Of a stretch of DNA of 64,000 nt, positions 34,419-46,974 are shown piece by piece (positions within the stretch are counted from its first letter, which is position 1; every line of letters starts with the position of its first letter). The notes under the pieces are model-generated. The model saw nothing but the letters and a program-made list of their open reading frames with translations, was not told the origin of the DNA and did not search any database. A program made the position numbers and the translations under genes. Source of the DNA: Favolaschia claudopus (Eukaryota > Basidiomycota > Agaricomycetes > Agaricales > Mycenaceae); contig JAWWNJ010000034.1 of NCBI GenBank assembly GCA_037176885.1, forward strand, positions 806,001 through 870,000, read 5' to 3'.

Positions 34419-37400
34419 TCAGTTCTCGGCGAAAGTTAACGGTACAAATGCCTGGAGAGTAATCGCATCAGAGAGAGATTCACATGTGAACAAAAGAAAG
34501 ACTGACGTATCCAGTCCCTTCAAAGTGTTTACTGTTCGCCTCGACCCAATGTAGACGAAGAGCGTGTAGGAACGCCGACAAGCCCTGGTGGAGTTGGTGA
34601 TGATCAATGAAAAGAGATACGGCGTCAACAGCATGCTGAACGCACCTCCATGAGACAGAGAATACCGACGGTCAGCGAGAACCAGAAGAAACCGCCAATG
34701 GCGAGCGCAATCCAGCCGAAGAGAGACGTCGGGCCAAGCACAGGCTCAAGTGTCATGGTCCAAAGCACCTCTGATAACTGGGCATGCGCGAGGGACAGCG
34801 CCCAGAGCCGAAGGTACGACGCGGTGTGCGAGATACACCCGAGACAGAACTCAATGGTGTGGATGACCTGGTGGATTACCACCTCGCTAAAATCATGCTC
34901 TTCCTAATCGACAAAGGGTGTGTGAGCAACGCGCACTAGAACCGAAAAACAAATGGAACGTACATGTTCTGGCTCCTCGCCATCTTCTACAACGGCGCCG
35001 CTATGACCGTTCCCGTTGGCAGCTTCCTCGTCGTCCAGAAGCCCGGTGTCCTGGTCCCCATGGCTGAGCCCAACATACCCCGCCCCTTCATGTTTCTGCA
35101 TCTCTCGCCACACAAAGTACGGCTTCCCGATGAGGAGAATGGGCACACAAACAGCGGCCATCAGGAGGAGCACCAGCTGCACAGGCCCTTGGCCGGGGTA
35201 CAGCTGCGTCTCGGGGTCGACGCTCCCGGGCGAGAGGAACATCGCGATGAGCATGTTCAGCAACGAGGGTGGGCCAACCGCCGACTTGCTCCAGTCAACG
35301 CTCCATTTGTACAAGATGCAGATGACGAGGTAGCCGAAGATGGAGTGGAGGAACACGATTTGGGGGATGAAGTTGACGTAGATGTCGATGGGGCGTTTGA
35401 AGCGGATGTGGTTGGGGACTTGTAGGCAGAGGGCGAACGTCATCTACACCAGAGGTGGATGTCAGAAAATAGAGACAATTTGAGGAAAGCACGTACGTGA
35501 ATGACACCAAGAACGACGGACATCTTCATCTTGTACGAGTTGGTGAAGACGAGTCCGTTGGCGGCACCATGCCAGCCAGGATCCAGGCCGAAGGGGTACA
35601 TGTGTCCGTTCTGTACCGCGTGGAGCGAGGTACTGTTACCCTCAGCAGGGAAGTCCCATCCAGAATGCCAGAGGTGGAGAGATCTGGAAAAGATATCGTT
35701 GTACATCAAACCGGTGTACATCGAGAACAAGCCCATGAGAAGAATAATGTATCGCCCGCTAAAGAGGAACAAGTCAGAACAAAGTACTTGCAAGATAAGT
35801 GAAAAACGAACAAGAAGAATTGTCCGGTAATCTAGACAGTCGTCAGTCAGAGCTCGTCTCGAAAATAGTTACACTACGCACCTCGTCAAGGTCAGATTTG
35901 GCCCACTTCTTCTCGACCATGATCATGTAGAGAGCAGCGAAGAATATGATACATCCATGACCGATATCACCAAACATGATTGCGAACAGGAATGGGAACG
36001 TGATGACCGCAAAGAGCCCAGGATTGACCTCTTGGTAGGTCGAGATACCGTAACTGTCCATGATAGCCTGGTATCCCTCGGTAAACTTGTTGGTACGATG
36101 GAAAGTAGGAGGAGTTTTGGTAGTGTGGAGTTCGTGCAAAATGGGGGGTATACTTGTGCCCGAGTGTTCCTGCGGACAAAATAAGTAAGGAGAACCCTCG
36201 ATGAAAAGTAAAACCTACGGTAGCACGCCTGAGAGTAAGTTGAATCTCAGGAATGTCCCTGGTCGGGACCCAACCCTCGGCGATGAGAGTTTTGCGCCTG
36301 ACGTCGTAGTTGAACAAATTGAGCGCCTCGTAGATCATCTTCTCCTTCCGAACAACGTCCTGCCAGCTGCGGAGACTCTCGCCGATCTTCACAAGCTCGC
36401 TGCGTCTGTTGGAGCCGGTGTTGTACAACACAGTCTCCAAGTCCTCAAGACGGACGCTAACCTCGCGGAGTGAATCCGCACGCTTGTCGGCGTTCGCGTC
36501 GATGGGGTACAGAGTCGCACCCATTGATTCGGCAACCTTGCGGATCTTGGCGAGGAGAGCGTCGCCGTGGGCGAAGATGATGAAGACGTTCTTGCGCGTC
36601 TCGGAGCCGGTGAGAGGGTCGACGAAGGGTTCGGCAATGTCGGTGTGGTTCATGTACAAATTCCCGCGCAGAACGCGCCAGAGGACGCGCTCGAAGGTGG
36701 GAACGCGGGCACGGTCGAGGGTGCCCGCGACGAATTCGAGGTCGAATTGGATGCTGGCGGAAGAGTACTGATTCTCGCGGTCATCGTGCTGGAGGAGGGG
36801 GGCCGAACTGTCGTCGAAAGACGAACGAATGTCCGAGTGTTGGACTTGAGCCTGCCAAAAATTCAGCCAAAACGTGGCAGAGCTCTGAACTCGATGCCAA
36901 CCTTGTCGAAGAACACTGCGGTCTCGCGCAAGACGTGACGCGCTTCCACAAGCTCCTTGGTGCGCTCACTGAGAGTCTGGTAGCTCTCATTCATCCTGAT
37001 GAGACGCGACTCGTGTTCGGCCAGAGTGACATCCAATTCGTCAATAGTTTGCGCAGCGCGCGGGCCAACGGTGATCAACGGTGCAGAATCGTACAGGGGC
37101 CGGATTGGAATAACGTCTTTCTCTTTCTCGATTTGAGAAGAAAAAAAACGAACCCTACGATTCATCTCGTCGATGCGGCGTATCTCGCCGACAAAGGAGC
37201 GTTGGAAAGGGTTGACGCTGGGATTCAGCTGCGCAAAAAATCAGCTAAGACTTGAACCGGTACAAAGGTTACTTTACATCTTTGAACTGTACATTTCCGA
37301 GTTCTCCTAGCTCTGCGACGGTGTCATGGGCAACTTCTGTGGGCACAAAGAGCTGCACCAAGCTCATCTGCTCCGAAGCTACGCACAGAAGTTATTACAC

Positions 37401-37462
37401 ATTTCTTCACAGAATAATGAAGAAACCAGCGTACTGAACAGACTGGGGTATTCGCTCGTCAT
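34419..37462 (-). CDS. V-type H+-ATPase subunit a (Vph1/Stv1 type)
   Basis: This subunit forms the proton half-channels of the Vo sector in vacuole or Golgi/endosome membranes. The start exon (37462) gives MTSEYPSLF and splices to [18 protein letters not shown], the N-terminus of the family. Later exons carry [17 protein letters not shown], the cytoplasmic domain ([51 protein letters not shown]) and the membrane part ([18 protein letters not shown], and [20 protein letters not shown] with the essential channel Arg in SYLRLWAL). The last two exons encode [19 protein letters not shown] and [10 protein letters not shown]. More than ten introns of about 50 nt. Vph1 versus Stv1 identity cannot be decided here. 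The 5' end is divergent from a broken F-box fragment. Confidence 0.93.
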
Positions 37463-37551
37463 CCCCGCAATAGTCTTGGGTGAAAAGAGAGCCCTAAAGG
37501 TATAATAATCCGAGTTCTGAAGGGATAATGAGAGTGAGGTGTTGGTTGGTC

Positions 37552-37572
37552 TGTCACCCGTCACGTTGTGAC
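37552..37572. promoter_or_regulatory. GTCAC/GTGAC cluster between the V-ATPase a gene and F-box fragment
   Basis: TGTCAC (37552-37557), CGTCAC (37559-37564) and GTGAC (37568-37572) are packed in 21 nt, 90-110 nt upstream of the V-ATPase ATG and just before the F-box fragment. It resembles other GTCAC pairs in the window. Function inferred. Confidence 0.35.
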
Positions 37573-37591
37573 CTCCCGGCCAACCACCATG

Positions 37592-38055
37592 ATGTGGATA
37601 CCAGGGAACTCGTTCTTCGCAGCAAACAAGTTAACTGAACCGAGTAAAATATCAAGAGATATCCTGAACTCAACACTCCCTCATAATTTCCCCGATATTC
37701 GAGACTTTATTGCTCGAGGAAGTGCTCGTCTTGCGTTCGTCGCGCTTCTTTGGACAAGAAAATATCCTCGCTGGATGCGGAACTGGGCAAGCCTTTCGAA
37801 GAGAGAGATGCTCTTGACACTCCAATATCAAAGTACTATGGGGTAGTGTCGCCGCTTCGACATCTTCCGACGGAGATTCTCTCGCTGATATTCGAGTTTG
37901 TGGTTCTTCCTGAGGAACCTATTCGAAATTCTATGCTCTATCGCTTCGTGCACACGAAAGACAGGGGTGCACCTAACATGCGAGTTATGACACGAATAAG
38001 CGATACTCTACATATGTTACAGAGCAATAAGTGGTACAAAATCAAAGCAAGATAA
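37592..38055 (+). pseudogene. Truncated, frameshifted F-box-like fragment (subfamily A N-terminus)
   Basis: The fragment keeps only the first third of a subfamily A gene. The first frame encodes KISRDILNSTLPHNFPDIRD and FIARGSARLAF. Eleven extra nucleotides (a near copy of cttgcgttcgt within 37728-37745) then shift the frame. The second frame continues DKKISSLDAELGKPFEERDA, the coiled coil, SPLRHLPTEILSLIFEFVV and LPEEPIRNSM. Homology ends shortly after, near HTKDRGAP, where intact relatives go on with LSAVCRRWR. The closest match is the gene at 12268 (LPQEPIRN). It lies between the V-ATPase 5' end and the second Zn2Cys6 gene. It is most likely non-functional. Confidence 0.75.
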
Positions 38056-38077
38056 CAAACTGTATCGAATATCCACA

Positions 38078-40949
38078 TCAAAACGGCTGCTGCAAACCCA
38101 TCGAAAACAACGCTGCAGTAGCCTTGTCATCAGGCCACAACTCCGGTCCTCCATAGAAGTCATAATTCGGAAGCAGCGCCGTCATATCCACATCCGTCAA
38201 CCCAAGCGTAGTGTCAATTGGGATCCCAGATGGATTTTGTCCCTGCACACAAAAGTCCGACGGCTGGAACCAGTCCGCCAGCAGCTGCTGCGTCGCAGGG
38301 GCGTACGACTGCGGCGACATGGTTAAATTGCTCTGCTGCTGCTCGAGCTCGGGCATGTACGTCAAGACGAGGGGGCTGCCAGCTGACGGCGGGTCCGGCG
38401 ACGAAGACGACGAGGAAGAGGATTTCGGGCTGCTACCATGCTCGGCCTTCTTCTGGGCCAGCCTTCGCGAGATGACAGGCCGCAACCTCTTATTGAGGAT
38501 AGTCTGCAACGTATCCTTGGCAAACGCCGCGCACGACCACGTCGGGCTCATCTCGTCAAGGTACTTCGTGCAGGTTTCTACTTGCGCTAGGGCGGTATTG
38601 AGTGCGCCATGTGCGATTCGCGGACTCGCTGTCGCTTGTAAGGCGCGTAATAAGAAGATTGTCGCAGCGTTGAAGACAACCTGGACGAAGGTGACTGGGA
38701 CCAGCCGTAGCGTGTAGAGGGAGCGCCAGATCTCTGCTAGCTCCATCATATGCTCGGCGGCACGCGTACATAACTAGATGCATGCATGGAATAGTGAGTG
38801 GCCTTGACAAGGACCGGCATGAAACACGCACCTTGACATGATCTACTTCCCGATCAGAATGCTGTATCGACTGAGATCGCCGACTGAAAAAGGGCCGGTG
38901 GAGGACAATGAAACACCACCAATACATCAAGTGCAGCATAAACCGATGCGGGGTAGCCTTGTTCCTATTGGCCAGAGTCATCTCGAGCTGCGGCGGCAGC
39001 TGGCTCTTCCAATTATTGAGCTGCAAACTACATCCCTCAGCAGAGTACGAACGAGAGATCCAAATTGGCACTCACTCGATTTTCGTGACTTGTTCGTCTA
39101 TTTGTAGACTGTCGGCCCGAGCGGGGAGCAGAAAATTTCTAGTCAAGGGGTCAGACTTTGACAGAGACGAGTAGCAGGCGTGAAACCTACACAACATCTA
39201 TGATATCTCGAGCAATAACAAGGAGAGCCGATATTTGGTAGAATATGAGTGTATCATAATTCGGCTGTGGCGGAATCTTGGCTGGCGGATGATACCATAA
39301 TACCTGGTCCAATTCCGCATCCACATGCGGCATGAGGATGTTTCGACGCGGTCCCGGCGGACCGCAGAAATCCCGGCCGAAGTAGAGAGCCCAGCATACG
39401 TCCTGAGCGAAGGATTAGTTTCGTAACCGATAGAGACGGAGTTGGATCATACGAGTGCGAAGCCGGTCCAGTGAGCCCTATTTCTGGCGATGCGTTCGTC
39501 CTCGTTAATCAGGCCCGCTCTAACCCATGGTGTAGCGTCAATGCAGAGCCCGACTAGTCAAGAATGAGATGTAGTCGGAGATCCGAATGGAAAAGAAGCA
39601 TACGAGAGACACTCAATCGGGTGCTCTTCCCTACAAAAGAATCAGCCAAGGCGGGGTATATGAGAAGAAAAACCTGACCACAGAATAATTCGGCCTGTAT
39701 CCGTTCGCCTACGCGATTTCGATTATGAAATCTCGTTGAATGTCAAACTCGCTGAAGCTCACCTGCATCAGCATAGAACGTGCCCAGGAAAGCGAAAGCT
39801 TGTACAAGGCTGATATCGGGCTTCCAGCACTCTGCATCCATCAGCGGCTTCGCAGCATTGACGAAGTGCTGCCGAGTCTTGCGTTCCCTGAGATACAAGC
39901 TATCGGAATACACCGCAATAACAGCGAGCATGGCGTTGTGCAATATCGCAGAATAGTAGGGCGTTCTTGGAGGCTTCTCCGACCGAGGAACGCTTAACGC
40001 GCGGTACATGTCTCGAAGGAAGAAAGCAGGCACTATTCGAAGACCGAACATGGTGAAGAATGAGAAGGCGATGTGGAGGAGCCTGAGAGGCGGGTCAGTC
40101 AGCCATAGATGTCATGGAACACGAGGAAGACGCACTTGTCGTGTTCTCTTCTATCCAGCACAACTTCGGTGGGTAGATGTCTTGACCAGTCGATATCGGG
40201 GTGTGTTTCCGATACATCGACGCCATCCAGCTGCAATACATAGGTTGCGTCCGGATTGGCGACTACTTCGGAGTGCCTCAAGACTTCACTTGGTGGCCTG
40301 TCACCAAATCTGAATGCTGAGCTCGTTACACCGTGAAGAACGAGGTTCCCGAGACGATCATCCAGCTGGATAAATAGTATCTGAATTCTCGCTCATCTGA
40401 TCACCGAGCCTAATACTTACCTTCAGCCGCTGCGTCGGGACGGTCAATTCCGTCGTAATCTCCTCCTCATCCGAGTGCAGCAGGTCCGTGTCCGACTCAG
40501 GTTCTTCTTCCTTAGGCAATATCTCTCCCGCAGAGAATTGTGTTGGCCGAAAGTCCAGGTGCCCAGATACGTCTTGACAGACACATTTGGCTATGATTCC
40601 TTCGAGACGTTCAATGTATGCTTGCTGCGAGTCAGACCGTTTCCTCAGCGCCTCGAAATGGGCCTCAGTACGCGGTTTGCGAGGCGCCGTGTCTCTTCCC
40701 CACGAACACTTAATAGAGTTTGAGCAAAATGAGAGCAGCAGACTGATTAGTTCATCGCACCTCATGATCCCTTCCGGACGCTACACAAGACCCACAAACT
40801 GGCTTGACACCGTCGCATTTCGACTTTCTGACTCTTAGGATCGTTTCAAGAACTTTTGTGAGTTTTGTTATAGCTCACTTAGCACGACAAATAGTGCATG
40901 CTTGCGAAGCGTACGGTCCGCGAGTCCTAGTTCCGGCTCCCTTGGGCAT
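38078..40949 (-). CDS. Zn2Cys6 fungal transcription factor (copy 2 of an inverted paralogue pair)
   Basis: It is a paralogue of the gene at 27926-30734, on the opposite strand and pointing towards it. The start at 40949 gives MPKGAGTRTRGPYASQACTICRAK. The rest of the zinc cluster is spliced on, ending in CSWGRD, then RKPRTEAHFEALRKRSDSQQ and the acidic ITTELTVPTQRLK. Later exons carry DDRLGNLVLHGV, DVSETHPDIDWSRHLPTEVV, LRIVPAFFLRDMYRALSV, GERIQAELFCG and ERIARNRAHWTG. The last exon (38078 to about 38760) gives LRLVPVTFVQVVFNAATIFL, a Ser-rich stretch and DMTALLPNYDF. The intron after TQRLK uses a normal GTAAGT donor where copy 1 has GC. The two proteins agree over nearly the whole length, with most differences in the C-terminal low-complexity region. 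Confidence 0.85.
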
Positions 40950-41713
40950 ACGTTCGAAACAAGAGAAAACGGACTGACTAGGTTTGAAAGACTCTTTATG
41001 CGACAATCGAGGAAGTGACACGCTTAGTAATGGTAAGGTGATCGGGGGGCGGCGGACGCTTGGCCCGAAACGAGGCGAAAAGGCCTTCTCGGGGCCAGTG
41101 AGCAGCAACGAAGAGGTACGCGTCAGAGACGTTCAACAAATCCAAGCGGTGGCGCAATGGTGGGATAGCACGTATAATACTCGGGTATACTTACACTGCT
41201 AAGTAGGACATTGGTACATAGGACATACAAATTTACTTCTATTTCAGAGCAACCGCTACGGTATGGATATTACAGTGTGAATGGTGGTGTGTGAAGGACA
41301 AAGCGTCTGAGAGAGGTGGAAGCTTCTCGTTGCGATATGTGGGCAGTTTTGTTTTGTTCGGATACGACGTATGGGATAACTTGATGAGGGCTGGCAGGGG
41401 AAATCAGGGCCGGATGTCGCCCACAAGTACGGTGCTGCCCGGTGCTTCGTGACGCAAAATCAGCCACGAGTAGAAAGAGAAGACGGCAGAGGAATAATTG
41501 GATGAGCTTTCCGATCGATAGACATTCAAGCGTGTAGTGCGTTATGTTGCCGTATATCGCCGAGACTGTCAGGTCGAGTGCCAGGGTTGCGTTGTGATTC
41601 CAGCGATCGAAGAAAGGCGGGTGATGGTAGACAGGAACATAGAGGATCGAAACTAGCCTCCGCAAAACTCGTGACGCACGATCGCACGCATGGCGGGGAG
41701 GTTGGAGGCAGAT
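40950..41713. other. Intergenic region upstream of the second Zn2Cys6 gene
   Basis: No supported gene. A 131-codon minus-strand frame (41270-41665) downstream of the F-box/LRR-like gene has no family and no splice link to it. A GTGACA lies near 41014-41019. Confidence 0.45.
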
Positions 41714-42851
41714 CTATATTTTGACGCTCCGCAGGATACCGCGTCTACTAGCCATGGGCATGTTCTCGAACGCCGTCCGCACCAGTCCCGGTTCTATCGA
41801 GCCAAGCCTGAACACCTGCAACTTGGCGAATTGAGAGTCGGCAAGCTGTTCGTCAACTGCTTGCCATTCGCTTGGGCTGGTGTCTACACTGCTCTTGTGA
41901 AGCACGGTGATGACGGTGAGAGTGCGTGATTCGATTATGGAGATCGCACGCGACACAGAGGTGCCGACGTCGGAGCCGTGGTGGTATACGAGGTCGAGCT
42001 GCTGAAGGCCTGTGCAGTAGCGGAGAGCCGTGAGGTGGTCTCCTGAGATACGCTGATTAGATGCAGCTAGTAGAGAGATGAAACAACGAACTCGGTGCGT
42101 CCCGGGATGGGGATTCCATGCGCAAATGGCGGAGAGCGCTTCCTAAGTGTAGGAGATATCTTCCGAGAGAACTCGGCTCTGACGGATTCACCTCGCGAAT
42201 CGATAGGGAGGATATGACGGGGACGGGATGAAGCCCGAGGATCGCGCCGAAGAACGTGTTGCCGTTTCCTGGATCGAGAGGATCCAGCTCAATGGATTCC
42301 AGCTTTGGGGAAAGATGATACGAGGACAGGGGCTCGTCTGATTCTGAGGCAGCTACCACGTCGACCCAGTCGAGTTTGAGGGATTTTAACGAGTGAAACC
42401 CCATTGCGGTAGACAAGATTGAGTTGAGAGCGAGGGGAATGCCACGGAAAACGAGGTGCGTTGTACCGGGAAATAACTCTGTAATCAGGGAAGCGTTGCC
42501 AGCCAGAACTTGGTCGTTCAAAGTGATGCGCAGAGTCTTCACCAGCGGCAGATGCCCTAGCGTACGAAGCATTGCTTCGATTTCAAAAGTGTCTTCTCTG
42601 CCTGCGAAAGATAAACCCAGCGAGCGAATGTAGTTTGTAACGGGAAAGGGGGTGTTTTCGAGAACAGCCAGAAAAGGACCGCTGGTGTGGTCATTGAGAT
42701 CTACGTCGGAGAAAAAGCGATATCGACTGGAGGGTAGCCAATCTTTGCAGACAAGTCCCATACGGGCGATACAACGTTTGTCGTCGCGAGTAGTCAGTTG
42801 GAATTGTTCGACGATGAGATCCACGATCTCTGGTGGTAGATCTTGAGCCAT
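41714..42851 (-). CDS. F-box/LRR-like protein of a different type (362 aa)
   Basis: The protein has a plain N-terminal F-box (LPPEIVDLIVEQFQLTTRDD, VCKDWLPSSRYRFF) directly after the start codon, followed by Leu-rich segments (LGHLPLVKTLRITL, GFHSLKSLKLDWV, SPKLESIELDPL). It lacks the coiled coil of the main family. Two exons, 42092-42851 and 41714-42042, are joined by a 49-nt intron (42043-42091), giving APRDHLTALRYC and an end at LRSVKI. Without this intron the frame would stop after FHLSTSCI. The expected role is an SCF substrate adaptor; the target is unknown. Confidence 0.72.
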
Positions 42852-43691
42852 TGGTAGCGTCTACAACGCTAAACTAATTCGCAATCTAAACGACTCCTGA
42901 TGACCCTCATAAATTTCAGTATACACGACTCTCAAGTCCTGCGACTTACTCAATTACTGTTGCTTTGAGAGTTTTCAACCCTTTACTCTAGTAGCGATGC
43001 ACGTTGATTCAAAAGCAAAAGTAGTCTCCCAGAGTACTGTAAACCAATTCCCTTCAATCTTCGTGCTACTCAGGATATTTAGTCAGATAGGGATCCGTAC
43101 GTAGTAGCACGCGAAGGTTGGCTCACTCCCTGAATTTCGTCTGGCTCAGGGAGCCTAAGTATGAGCCTCTTCAATATGCCCAGATATGTGTAGCCTTTGC
43201 TGAACTTTGAAAGTAAGTTGTACAATTTGGGAGAAGACAAGCCAGTCACACCGCGTTACTGTGGTGGCGTTCCTCCTCAATGTGTGCTCGATACATTGGC
43301 CTCGCAGAACAGCATTCCGAACGCACTCTGCGAAGTGAAACGCGTCGCCGAAAATTATCCTACCTACCAGCAGACTCTACTTGATGAATATCCGGTCCAA
43401 ATCGCCAAATGATTGCTATTCTTGGGTGTTGCTCTTCTGGTAGTCTCTACTGCTGTCGAACCATCCAGTTTCATCCAGTTCTACGCGTGCGGTAAGGCAG
43501 TTGAGCTGTTGTTGACTTGTCGAAGCTGCGTCGAAGTCGCTATATCGTCATATCAGACCATGTGAATGATTGGCCCGCCCACGGGTTACATCCTCAGCAC
43601 ATGGTCGCGGCATTTGGTTGGCGGCGCGTTCCGCACGAATCCAGGTATAAAGTCGTGAGCATCTTTCGATTCTATTCTGTGAGAGCTCCAG
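42852..43691. other. Divergent intergenic region before the GH92 gene
   Basis: No gene is seen in 840 nt. The start of the GH92 gene is preceded by a TATAAA (43646-43651). A 71-codon plus-strand frame (43197-43412) shows no family resemblance. Confidence 0.45.
43646..43651 (+). promoter_or_regulatory. TATA box of the GH92 gene
   Basis: TATAAA lies 41-46 nt upstream of the ATG at 43692, a suitable place for a core promoter with a very short leader. Seen in sequence; function inferred. Confidence 0.45.
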
Positions 43692-46600
43692 ATGAAACTC
43701 CCTGGCGTTGTCCTCTCTGGGATCGCTGTCGCGTCAGCCGCGACAGTGGATGTCGCGCAATTTGTGAATCCGTTCATTGGGACTAGTGACGGCGGCCATG
43801 TCTTCGCAGGAGCAACCTTACCGTGGGGTTCTGTCAAAGCCGGTCCAGACAGTTTGTCTGGAGACAACCAAGGAGGTTATGTGAGCGATGGGACGAATAT
43901 TACCGGGATATCTCAATTGTGAGTTTTTTTCCGTTCCTTCGGTGTAGTCGCTGAATGAAATAGACATGACGATGGTACCGGAGGTAAACTAGATGCTCAG
44001 CAGCAGTGAACACGCCTCATCCTTTTGTTCAGGTGGTGCATCGCTTGGGAATTTCCCTTTCCTGCCTTATACCGCCGCCCAATGTGCCAACAATGACTTG
44101 ACAAAATGCACGGTTGACCACGACCGGAGAGCTATCGCTCACGATGATCCTACTGCATCTCCAGGCTACTGTGAGCCTTCGCGATATAGCGTTACACCGA
44201 ATTTTCACCTCGTTCTCTAGTTAGCATTCCGCTGGCCAACGGCGTAACCGCCGAGGTTACTGCCACTCAGCATGTCGCGCTGCATCGGTTTACTTACCCG
44301 AATGACACATCGCAATTGCTCTTCCTGCTCGAAGCCACTCGGGGTATGCTCGCTTCGCTACTGTTGTGCGAGGTAGTCTAACCTCGATGTAGATTTGGGT
44401 AACTCATATCAGGGTGACGGCCAAATCACAGTGGCCCCGAATGCCAAAACCGGAGGAACACGCGTCACCGGAGGCGGTAGATTCATTCCGTCCTTTGGCG
44501 AAGGCTCGTACGAAGTATTTTACTGCTTTGACGCTCCCAGCGCGTTCTTGCAAGGCAAATACTTCAAAACGGCCTCAGGCAGCTTGGCATACACCGACCT
44601 CAATGCTACCACGACTTTCAATACCCAGATCCAGAACAACAATCCCGCTGGTGTTCTCATGGGATTCGCGCCAGGGTCAGCCGCGACTTTGAACGTGAGG
44701 ATGGGTATCTCGTGGACTAGCAGCGACAAAGCATGTGCATACGCAGAAGAAGAGATTCCAGATATCTCTGCGTTTGATGCCATTCACTCTGCTGCCAGGT
44801 TAGTTCTCATAAGTGTCTCATGGATCTTGTAGGCTCACCGCATGCAGGGAAAAGTGGAACGAGGTTTTGGGAACCGTAGAGGTTGATGCTACCGGCGTTA
44901 GCGACGATACTGTGGAAATGTTCTGGTCATCGCTCTACAGGACATATATCTCCCCTACGAACATCACGGGCGACAACCCATTATGGACCTCGACGGAGCC
45001 TTTCTATGACAGTTTCTACTGCATCTGGTGGGTGTGTCTCTTGAGCTCCCGAGTATATCTCACTCCTTATAGGGATTCGTATCGCGTCGTCCACCCTCTA
45101 TATGCGATCACTGCTCCCAAAGCCCAAGCTGAGGTCATCCGAGCGCTCATCGACATCTACCGCAACACTGGCTGGCTCCCTGACTGCCGCATGTCCTTGG
45201 ACAAGGGCTTCACGCAGGGCGGCTCCAATGCGGATAATTTGCTCTCGGACTCGTATGTCAAAAGTATCACGGAGGGTATAGACTGGGATACGGGATACGA
45301 GGCTATGGTCAAGGACGCTACGGTCGAGGGCGACTTCACCGTGGAGGGTCGAGGAAGTATCCCTGCCAGAGAAGCCCTGGGCTTCGTCCCTGTTGGTGAC
45401 ACCAACAACCCTCCCAACGAGGGACCGAATACAAGGTATACTTCATCTCCTCATCCGACACGACATATCTTTGACATCCTGGTTATAGGAGCGCCTCCCG
45501 ACTCCTAGAATACGCCTATAATGATTTTGGTATCGCACTCGTCGCGAAGGGTCTCGGTAAAGCCGACGACGCAGCTCACTATTTCAACAAATCTGGGGAT
45601 TGGTTTAATATCTGGAACGCCAACGCCACCAACACCGGCTTCTCTGGATTCATCCAACCCCGCAATGCTGACGGGTCGTGGTACTTTGATCCTCGTTATG
45701 ACCTCAACAACGTCTTCCGGCCAGACCACTGCAGTCCTGTCTTTGGGCATTTCGACTGTTTCTTGGTTTGTATTCGTCAAGGTTTTTCTTCATTTTCCTG
45801 ATTTGCTTTGCAGAATACGGGTGGCGGAGAGTTCTACGAAGCATCGTCTTGGGAGTACAGTTGGTTTGTTCCCCAGGATATGGCGAGGCTCGTCACCACG
45901 ATGGGCGGTCCTGATACATTCAGGTCTGTATCTTCTGAGTGTACCGTCGCTCTGTTTCTGACGGCAGGATGCGCAGCTCCCGTTTGGATACGTTCTTCTC
46001 AGCAGGCTTCCACGTGAGTCAATTGAGGTGCCAAATGTTCCCTCTAACTTATACTCCTTCAGGATATCGGCGATGAGCCAGGCTTTTGTAAGTGCCTCCC
46101 TGCTTCTTATGTTCCCATGATCATGAACGATGCCTGTAGTCCCGACGTATCTTTACAACTATGTCGGTCAGCCAGTGAAAACTGTGGATCGTGTCGATGC
46201 TACTCTCACACAATACTACAATAACTCGTACGTCATTTCTTGTCCCCCGAGTATTGTGACGAATGTTGTCAAGTGTGGGTGGTCTTCCTGGCAATGATGA
46301 CTCTGGTGCCATGGGCGCGTATGTTGTCTGGAGCCATTTCGGTATGTATATGATCAGAACCACTCTTCCCTCGACTGATCGCTCGTCATGAAGGTTTCTT
46401 CCCAGTCGCAGGGCAGGATACCTATCTCCTCAACCGCCCGTATTTCCCGAAGATCACGATACGCAACGAGGTCAACGGTGCTGTTGCGACCATCATCGCT
46501 CAGGGCTTGAGCTCGACCAACAAATATATCCAGTCGGCCACTCTCAATGGGGAACCGTACACCAAAAATTGGATATCACATTCTTTATTCACCAATGGCG

Positions 46601-46698
46601 GCACGCTGGAGTTTGTCATGGGCTCGAATAAGGATAGTACCTGGGGCACGGGGGAAGCGGATTTGCCGATGAGTTTGAGTACCGGAGGCTTCCAATGA
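43692..46698 (+). CDS. GH92 secreted exo-alpha-mannosidase
   Basis: GH92 enzymes are calcium-dependent exo-mannosidases; fungal members with a signal peptide act outside the cell or in the secretory path. The N-terminus from ATG 43692 is a signal peptide (MKLPGVVLSGIAVASA) and then VAQFVNPFIGTSDGGHVFAG and TLPWGSVKAGPDS, a GH92 hallmark. Later exons give FPFLPYTAAQ, FVPVGDTNNPPNEGPNTR-type central motifs, GGGEFYEASSWEYSWFVP and the calcium/catalytic region GLPGNDDSGAMGAYVVW followed by SHFGFFPVAGQDTYLL. The C-terminus has NGEPYTKNWISHSLF. About ten short introns interrupt the gene; only the outer limits and several junctions were checked. Individual substrates cannot be told from sequence. 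Confidence 0.88.
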
Positions 46699-46863
46699 AG
46701 AGGAACCCGACTCGAAGCTCTCAATGAATTCAAAAAACATGCATTGTATCTATTTATGTTTCCAACCTCATTCTTTGGGGCAGTTTTCTGCAATCTTTCG
46801 CCTAATAAATCACAATACGAGGCGAACAAGTGAGGTATGTACTGGGTAGGGCAAAACGCGAGA

Positions 46864-46878
46864 TGTCACGCTGTGACA
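46864..46878 (+). promoter_or_regulatory. TGTCAC-gct-GTGACA inverted repeat before F-box-like gene
   Basis: Perfect 6-nt arms with a 3-nt spacer lie 97-111 nt upstream of the ATG at 46975. This is the tightest example of the GTCAC/GTGAC pairs in this window. Function inferred. Confidence 0.4.
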
Positions 46879-46974
46879 CACGCGTCTCCTTAGTCTACTA
46901 CTTACCACCGCTCAGTACTCGGTACTGAAGGTGATTGTTCCGGTTCGTTGTCCCTTTTATTTATTGAAGCTACG

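Noticed and set aside
41270..41665. Minus-strand frame of 131 codons with a hydrophobic stretch
   Set aside because: No family likeness, no splice link to the F-box/LRR-like gene, whose stop at 41714 is at a plausible family end.
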